From: Callaeas wilsoni
Lineage: Eukaryota; Chordata; Aves; Passeriformes; Callaeidae
Direction: 5' to 3'
Assembly (NCBI GenBank): GCA_013398955.1
Contig: VWPU01017864.1
Location: forward strand, 124,001-188,000
Length of the DNA stretch: 64,000 bases
Under the pieces are notes generated by a model. It saw only the letters and a list, made by a program, of their open reading frames with translations. It had not been told where the DNA came from and made no database searches. Below are positions 57,481 to 64,000 of this stretch, one piece after another. A program made the position numbers and the translations under genes. How positions within the stretch are numbered: position 1 is the first letter of the stretch; the number at the start of each line of letters is the position of its first letter.

Positions 57481-59964
57481 GACTTTGATTTGCCCCTAGG
57501 TTGAAAGATGCCATCACACTTTGTTACCATAAGGAGACCCATTATATGGTGGAAGATACTTAAAAAACTAGAACCCCAAAATGAAAAAGTGGATATGGAA
57601 TGAAGCTTATTTTTTCTTATTTTTTGTAAGTAGAAATGCTACTTTTAGATTAAAGAGTTAAATTTCTTCATAGTAGCTTGTGTGGGACTGTGTTTGGGAT
57701 CTGTGCTGAAAATTGAGCCCTGGTCTCCTAGGGATGTCTAAGCACTTGGGAAGTACTGAAGGAATTTGTTATATATTGCTTGCATGCACAGCTTTTGCTT
57801 TACCTATTAAAGTATCTTTATTTCAATCCACAAGTTTTCTCAGTTTTGCTCTTCTGATCCTTTCCCTCACCCCACGTGGTAGGGAATGAAGTAGCAGCTT
57901 TGTGGTGATTAGTTGTCAGATGACATCTTCTTATTCCTTATCTTTTTGTTGAAGGAAAGGAGTTAGCTTTCATTACATTTTGATTCTTATTAGGAGTATT
58001 TATTAATCCATCTGTTTTTAGCCCCGATTCAACAAAGTGTGATGCAGTCATTAGCCAGTGATAGGAATTTTCTGCATTTTTTCTGCACTTCAGCAGTGAA
58101 GTGAACTTGACACAAGTGTTCCTTCCCTTAGTGCTTGATTTTCCTCATAAGAGAACTGCAAGATGATCCTTGTGACCTTTTAGAACAGAAGAAACATTAA
58201 ATAACATCAAGTGGCTATTTGCAGTCTGACAATTTTATTAACTTTATCCTCTCTGTCTCCTGAAATCGTCAAATCAAATTGGCCTCTATGGGGCACTGCT
58301 AGAATTTCTATTTGAAATAAGAGTTTGGAAGAGGTCAAGCAGACTTCTACCAAGAGGTAAAGCAGAGAGAAAGATAGTAACAAATAACCTAAAGCAATTC
58401 ACATTATAAAGACGGTTTGACTTTTGGTCACATCTGAAGAGTTCTGTTGGCAAGGGAAAAGAATTATTCCCATGAAACATTTTTGAACTGAGGGAAAATA
58501 ACTACTTTTTTTATTTTGATGAAACAATGTTTTTTAAAAAAAAAACATGAGACTGTGACTTGTGACTGAAGGCTTGGACTTGGCCCTACCCTCAACATTT
58601 AACTGGCCCTAAATAAGTTCGGCCTCTGAAGCTCAGTTTTTCCCCTTGTAGAAATAATTTCATACCTTCAAATGTATCTTAAGAATTTGTGTCCTCATAT
58701 ATGAAATATTTTTGGGTCCTCTGTAACAGTGACTGTATTTTCAAGTGTCCCTCCTGCCAGCCTTGACAATTTCAAAGCATAAAAAGGTTTCCAGTAGACT
58801 CTGCTATTCTGGTGTGCTGGAACTTGCTCAGTGACTTGGAGAAAAATTTCGCTATTCCACAAGAGTGCAAAGATGTCTTTACAGTGCCCTCCTCAGAAAC
58901 TCATCCTGAGATGAATCCTCTTGTTTACTCATGAGGAAAAATATCGTGCTCTCTTCCTTATATTAGGGTCTCTACAAAAACATGGCTCTCCCTCTGAGAG
59001 GTCAGATAGTAACATTTAAATGGCTGGGAAGCAATAGAATGTGGTTTCGCAGACAAGGTGAGTTTGCTAAGCCTCCCCTCCATGCAGCACATCTCAGCAC
59101 ATCTGGCACAGCTGTCCAAGGAAGCAGGCTGGGCTGACTCCAGAGCTGATAATGCAGTGACTTAAAACCTCCCTGACAGCCTCCCTGACAATATTTGCTC
59201 TGCAGTGGTGTAGTCCAGCATGGACCAGCCTGGAGCCACTGGACCCAGTGTGCGTGCTGGTGGAGGTGTTTCTCCGGCCCCAAGCTGTCATGGGGATGAG
59301 GAGACATGAAACTCCAGAGAGAGATGCTCTAAGCTACTGAAACAGGTGAGATGGGGATCAAGGAGGGAAGTTTCTTCTGTCTGAGTTGCCTGGGCTTATC
59401 TTTAACAACCTGGATTACTTTTATGTCATTATATGGAGTGACAGTACATGAGCACAAACTAAGAAATGGTTATCAGCTTTTCTTGTCTCATAGCTCATTA
59501 CAATATTGCAAAAAACCCAAGGAATGTGCTTGTATGTGTTATTAGCTTTCTGTCATGCTGGCGCATTGCAATTACCTGAAATGTGATAGTTTCCCAAATA
59601 TAGAGCAATGGCACTCAATAAAACAATTCGGTTGCAACTTATGAATGCGGTTGTGCTAGTAATTGCTGACTTAACTACTCAAATTTGCCCAAATATACAG
59701 TGATTTGCAAGAAATTCCTTAGTAATGTAATTAAATTGTGCCAAATTGATCAAGGTGAGTCTTATAACCTTTGGATATTTGCTTGTAGAAAACTATTTTG
59801 CTGTTGTTTCTCTTATCTCAGACCATTTTGCGATCAGTTCGTCTGCAGTTCACTTAGCAGAAACTACTTTAAGGACCCAGGTCCTTTTCTGGGTATTAAA
59901 CAGACTCTGATTCAGGAATAAGTTTAACCTAGCAGTTATCCATGTTCCGTGTTGTGCTGAGGAG
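57481..59964. other. Unique non-coding sequence
   Basis: No gene is recognised. 58020-58060 starts with CCCCGATTCAACAAAG, which may be a further fragment of the 52.17 kb repeat type but is too short to call. 59002-59307 is open on the minus strand (101 codons) with no known domain. Confidence 0.45.
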
Positions 59965-60257
59965 ATAAACGAGAAGGGAGAACTAGTGACAACGGATATG
60001 TAGAAGGCTGAGGTTCCTTGCCCCAGTCTTCACTGGCAGTCAGGCTTCCCACATCTCTGCGTCCCTGGGCTCCTAGGTGGGGGTTAGGGGACAGAAGTCC
60101 CTCCCAATGTAAGCAAAGAGCAGGTTTGAGACCACCTGATGAACCTGAATAGCCACAAGTCTGTGAGGTCTGATGGACCCACTTGACCAATGGGCCCACA
60201 AGAACCTAATGAGATTCAACAAGACCAAATGTAAGGTGAAGCACCTGGGATTTAACT
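59965..60257 (+). mobile_element. CR1 LINE fragment, internally deleted and missing its 3' end
   Basis: Sense-strand CR1 ORF2 wording appears from the linker upstream of the RT (AAGGCTGAGGTTCCTTGCCC, CAGTCTTCACTGGCAGTCAG, CAGGTTTGAGACCACCTGAT, GAACCTGAATAGCCACAAGT, GAGGTCTGATGGACCCA). Near 60180-60195 it jumps to the RT thumb (GGGCCCACAAGAACCTAATG, AGATTCAACAAGACCAAATG, AAGCACCTGGGATTT). The catalytic blocks between them are gone. The usual downstream C-terminus and 3' UTR are also absent, and the sequence soon runs into a G/T array. Confidence 0.85.
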
Positions 60258-60280
60258 TTTAACTGGCATCTTGTAGGAGG

Positions 60281-60522
60281 TTTTCTTTCTGTTTTGTTTT
60301 GTTGTTGTTGTTGTTGTTTGTTTGGTTTTGGTTTTTTGGTTGAGTTTTTTTGTGGTGTTGTTGGGGGTGGGTTTTTTGTTTGGTTGGGGTTTTTTGCTTA
60401 TTTGGGGTTTTGTTGTTGTTGGCTTTTTGAGGTTTTTTTCATTTTTTAGGTTTTTTTCATTTTTTTGGTTTTTTTTTGTTGTTGGCTTTTTGAGTTTTTT
60501 TTCATTTTTTAGGTTTTTTTTT
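60281..60522. repeat. G/T-rich array with a 63-bp internal period
   Basis: About 240 bp of nearly pure G and T on the plus strand. A 36-bp segment starting GTTGTTGGCTTTTTGAGG at 60415-60450 recurs almost unchanged at 60478-60513, so the second half is a tandem duplication with a 63-bp period. G runs of 3-5 lie at 60363-60411. The long open frames here (lysine/asparagine-rich on minus, phenylalanine-rich on plus) are compositional. Confidence 0.85.
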
Positions 60523-62351
60523 CTAGATATGCTTATATTGCCTTGAGGAATATGTAAAGGAGGAAGTATGTAAAATGTCAAACATTATGTATTTAACTTA
60601 TTTTCTTGTTTTAAGATGCGGGAACTCCAAATCTGTGATAACCCAGCAGACAAAATCTGGCTCTTTATTTCAGACTGGGTAGTTCTGCTGGAGATACATG
60701 CCTTGAAACCTTTGCAATAAAGAAGTACACTGTCAGAAAGGGCTACCATGCTTTGCTGATTAAAGATAATTTCCTGAACGTGTGCCACAGTAGTTTGAAA
60801 GCATGAGACTCTAAAGCAGTTCCTTTGATACCTCGATCAGCAAGGGTCACTTTTTGTGCCTAGAAAAGCTGAGAAGCAGCAACCATGACTCCAAATTTTA
60901 TGAGGGGTAATCCTGAGACACATTACTCAGGGAATCCTGGAAGTGAAATTGAGCCAGTATTGACATCAGTACTTACTTATCTAGAAAGAGCTCATACCCA
61001 TCATTTAGTGGTATTGACACTGTAGCTGGATTTTAGGAGAGGTAATACCCTTGTCTAGGCACAAGTTCAGGTACAGTAGCTTTTCTGCAGATTCCTGTGT
61101 CTGGAGATGGTTTGGAAGGTGAACCAATACGAAACTTCTAACTGACAGAAGGTGTGCTGACACAAAATCATCTTGGAGGCTCCGTAGCTTCTTTCATTAG
61201 GCAAATGTTGTCCTCCAAAAGCTAGTGTGACCTTCATCAACTGCTCACTCCATTTAGCACCTTTTTTGAAGGAGTTTAAATAATTTTTAGTCTCTAACAG
61301 AGGTACCTTTGTCCTAATGTTTCTTCTGACAGTCACACAGCACTATCGTGTTGGACAAAAAAAGCTGCTACGGAATATTCTATTTGCTTTTCTATTCTTA
61401 CGTCTTTTCCATTTCCAATGAAGTCTCCTTGTGTGTAAGTTACTCGTAAAACAGCTTACAGCACACCTGCTCTGTGGAGTTATTCCCACCCCTTGCTGAG
61501 AAGGGTACTGAGTTGCCTGAAGCCAGAGCACTGTCCATGCGCTCAGCAAAGACAGAGAAAAATAGAAAAAAGGACAAATTGTAACCGGTGACTAATGCTT
61601 TTCTCCCTCTTCCCCCGCATTTTACCCGTGACCCGCGAGCTCTGGTTTCTCCTAATTTGTTTTCTACATGTAGTTCTCTCAGTTGTGCCTCTGCCTGGTT
61701 CATCCTTGCTGAGGTAGCATTCACAAAATCTCACACTGCACTTTGCTTCTTCCGTGCACTCCTTCTGTTTCTCTGAATGCCTTTGGCACACTTCTGCTAC
61801 CATTACAAAATATCTATTCGTTTTTCCTTTAATGTTTATGGGCCTATCTGCTGTGTCAGGTGAACGGTTTGCTTCTGCTCTGCATGGACCATCTCTTGCC
61901 TTTTGCGTTCTGAGACTGGCAGTGAGCAGCTGCTAACACACAGCTAACCACAGCAGTGAGACAAAAGACAAGACACTCTGGACAACCGGGGGTCAAAGCT
62001 GCGTGTCAGCTCTGACAGGCAGCAATAGATTATGCAGGCTGGGTGTGAAAGACTGAAATAAAAGTTTCTGAATGGGCAGCCCCAAGGCTATTTGTTGTGT
62101 TTTCAGCATTCTCACCCCCTTAACAGGCTCTAAACCACCACTGCATGGCACACACTGAGAAGGGTTTGCAGGGAAAAGCTCCATCACCCGGATCCGATGC
62201 CAGGCTCTAATCAAGAACTCAACGAGACTTGAATTAAGGCATTTGATGTCTGTACTGTTTAACTTAAATAGATAAGAGACCAAGAGCTTTGGACCTTTAG
62301 AGGAAAAAGGACAACTATTTCCTTTGGTTTACATTAAAAAGAGACAGGGGC
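60523..62351. other. Unique non-coding sequence
   Basis: No gene is supported. 61560-61650 contains a small cluster of CpGs (CCCCCGC, ACCCGTGACCCGCGAG). Several overlapping frames of 60-95 codons around 61.4-61.9 kb lie on both strands and have no domain. Confidence 0.5.
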
Positions 62352-62396
62352 ACTTTTTTCCCTCTCTTTTCTTTTCTTTTTTTTTTTTTTTCCTTT
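62352..62396. repeat. Pyrimidine / poly-T tract
   Basis: CTTTTTTCCCTCTCTTTTCT followed by TTTCT and about 15 T. Confidence 0.85.
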
Positions 62397-62582
62397 CAAA
62401 AAGGAGATAACATTTCAGGAAATTCAGCCATAAAAGACTAAAATGAACTCACAGAAAAGCTATGTCTGGAATTTGTAAAGTACAAAGGAAAAGGCAATTA
62501 GCTACCCAAATCCTATTGAAAGTCAATAGCCTCAAGCCACTTTGAAAATCCCAGCACATAAAACTCACTAAAAGCAAACTCT

Positions 62583-62984
62583 TCAGTAAATGTGAGCAAA
62601 GTAGGGGAGCCAAGAAAAGAACAGAGAACAGAAGATATCTATTAGGCAGAAAAAGGTGTGGAAGTACATGCTGTTGGTACAGCTATGATGGAAGGTGCAC
62701 ATGCACTCAGGTTTTTCTTCACTAGTAACACATGTATTGCTCCCATTGCAAATGAATTTATCACACTTTCTTCTTTTTTTCTGAGTTGCCTCTAAGTCTG
62801 CTCCAATCACTGGTGGGGTGTGTTTATGGGTAGCTTGCAAACGACTCCAAAGTTCGTTAGTGGAAACACTGGCAAAAAGCTTTTTGTAAGGAAGCATCAC
62901 TCCTGAAAGGGAGTGGCTGTGTGGCTGGACTGCAACAAAGCACAGAAATTTGTCTATCTGATGGTTCTTCCCAGAAGCAGGCAT
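62583..62984 (-). other. Unassigned 133-codon frame with follistatin-like cysteine spacing
   Basis: I do not recognise this as a known gene. The frame contains the segment CDKFICNGSNTCV, then TSEEKPECMCTFHHSC, with cysteine spacing C-x4-C-x5-C-x7-C-x-C and a Glu-Lys-Pro-Glu before the fourth cysteine. Follistatin/SPARC EGF-like half-modules have the same spacing. The Kazal half that normally follows is not visible: the frame continues into a hydrophobic Phe/Cys-rich tail. No strong splice acceptor is seen upstream and there is no signal peptide. Length alone is compatible with chance. It may be a decayed exon or a coincidence. Confidence 0.2.
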
Positions 62985-64000
62985 GTTCCAGCACCCAGAT
63001 GGTGGTTTTGGGTTTTGTTGTCTTTTTTAATGGGGTCCATCCCCTCCTGTGCTTTAAAGGATAGCAGTGTCTGGCACTACTTTTATCTATCGGTGATGCC
63101 AGAAGAGTCCCCTTGTTCCCTTAGTTGAAAATTGTGGATTTTGCTGTGGTAGATGGCAGCTGATATGGTTTTGAGGAATGCAGGTTTTGACAGCAGAGCC
63201 TAAATCCTCCATAATCCCTACTCGAGGCACATATGACTTTCAGTGGAGCTGAGCACGCAGGCTTTATTGCTGAATGATGTGCAACCCTCTATTAATTAAA
63301 TAAGCAAACGTCCGCAATCACTTGCCAACACATCGTATTATCACGAGGGGTGTAGGATGTCACTTTTGTGCAGACCATCTGGAAATGTGAGCCGCTGCTT
63401 CAGCAGTTATCAAAATCTTTTCTCACGAATTTTAATTTCACTAATAAGTGTCACCGAGTAATTGCAAAAAAAGGTTTTGGTGCGATTTGTCGGCTGATTC
63501 CTTCAGAGTAGGACACAATAACTTCCTAATAGGATGCCTTTCCACAAAATAAATAGTAGTTCAGTCATAAATCAGCAGAATAGCAGTACAGAAAATGCTT
63601 CGATTAAGATACAGTCATAAAACCAAATCCCAGTATAAAAATGAGTAGTTGTTTCAGACTTTTAAAAGGTACATTCACCTGATATTTGAAGGGAGCGGAG
63701 TTTTATTATGGGGCATAGAAAAAAGGGTGCACCTAAATCTTTTTGCACTGACTCAGGTGATTTGCCTCCTGCCTTTCCTCTTTAGTTCATTCCTTCCATG
63801 CTATTCAGTGAAGACACATTGCAGTTCAACTAATCTACTTTTCATAAGACTAGGTAGATATGATTTTGTAATTAACCAGAACATAATAAAATCTGGCTTA
63901 TCATTTGTCATGATTAGTTTAATATTCTATTAAATGAACTTTAAAATGCTTCCAGAAAGCAGAATGCACATCCAATGAATGGTAGAGATGCCTGTGAAAC
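62985..64000. other. Unique sequence, possible conserved non-coding element
   Basis: No gene or repeat is recognised. 63280-63540 combines homeobox-like (TTAATTAA, GTAATTGC) and forkhead-like (AAGCAAACG) motifs with several CpGs in otherwise CpG-poor DNA. A 94-codon frame at 63649-63933 has no known domain. Confidence 0.45.

Noticed and set aside
60252..60581. 109-codon Lys/Asn-rich minus-strand frame and its Phe-rich plus-strand mirror
   Set aside because: Produced entirely by the G/T simple repeat.

Overview
The window is vertebrate nuclear DNA, almost certainly from a bird and probably a neoavian such as a songbird. The evidence is the repeat content. At least seven copies of the avian CR1 LINE are present, several with the diagnostic TCATAGAAT-type 3' terminal octamers. 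Two avian LTRs are nested with intact target-site duplications, and there is a thin layer of very old amniote repeats (MIR-like SINE, L3/CR1-L-like LINE, palindromic MITE-like elements). The DNA is AT-rich and CpG-poor by eye. There are no operons, ribosome-binding sites or other prokaryotic features.

I found no host protein-coding gene, tRNA, rRNA, snRNA or CRISPR array that I can support. The longest open frames outside repeats are about 130-150 codons, which is near what chance gives in 64 kb read in six frames. The stretch reads as intergenic or intronic 'gene desert' sequence. The only coding material recognised is decayed CR1 reverse transcriptase (8.8-9.6, 41.9-42.3, 46.4-47.3, 48.5-48.8 and 60.0-60.3 kb).

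Layout. 1-30 kb: unique AT-rich sequence with CR1 fragments at 5.9, 8.8, 11.6 and 16.8 kb, G/T-rich simple repeats, a MIR-like SINE at 26.7 kb and an old palindromic element at 29.4 kb. 30.36-31.85 kb: an ERVL-type LTR on the minus strand (5-bp duplication ATGTG) interrupted by a 414-bp alpharetrovirus/ERVK-type solo LTR, also on the minus strand (6-bp duplication GAGGAG). 31.9-64 kb: unique sequence with CR1 copies at 41.9, 46.4, 48.5 and 60.0 kb, old palindromic or unclassified repeats at 45.8, 51.2 and 52.2 kb, a polypyrimidine tract at 53.5 kb, an L3-like remnant at 56.1 kb and a long G/T array at 60.3 kb.

The most useful observations are the nested LTR pair with readable boundaries, two CR1 copies with large internal deletions (one joins the reverse transcriptase core directly to the extreme C-terminus), several perfect inverted repeats (one abutting a CR1 3' end), and a few unique, repeat-free blocks rich in homeobox/SOX-like motifs that could be conserved non-coding elements. 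I did not find a convincing new biological system. A minus-strand frame at 62.6-63.0 kb with follistatin-like cysteine spacing is the only coding-type oddity I would test.
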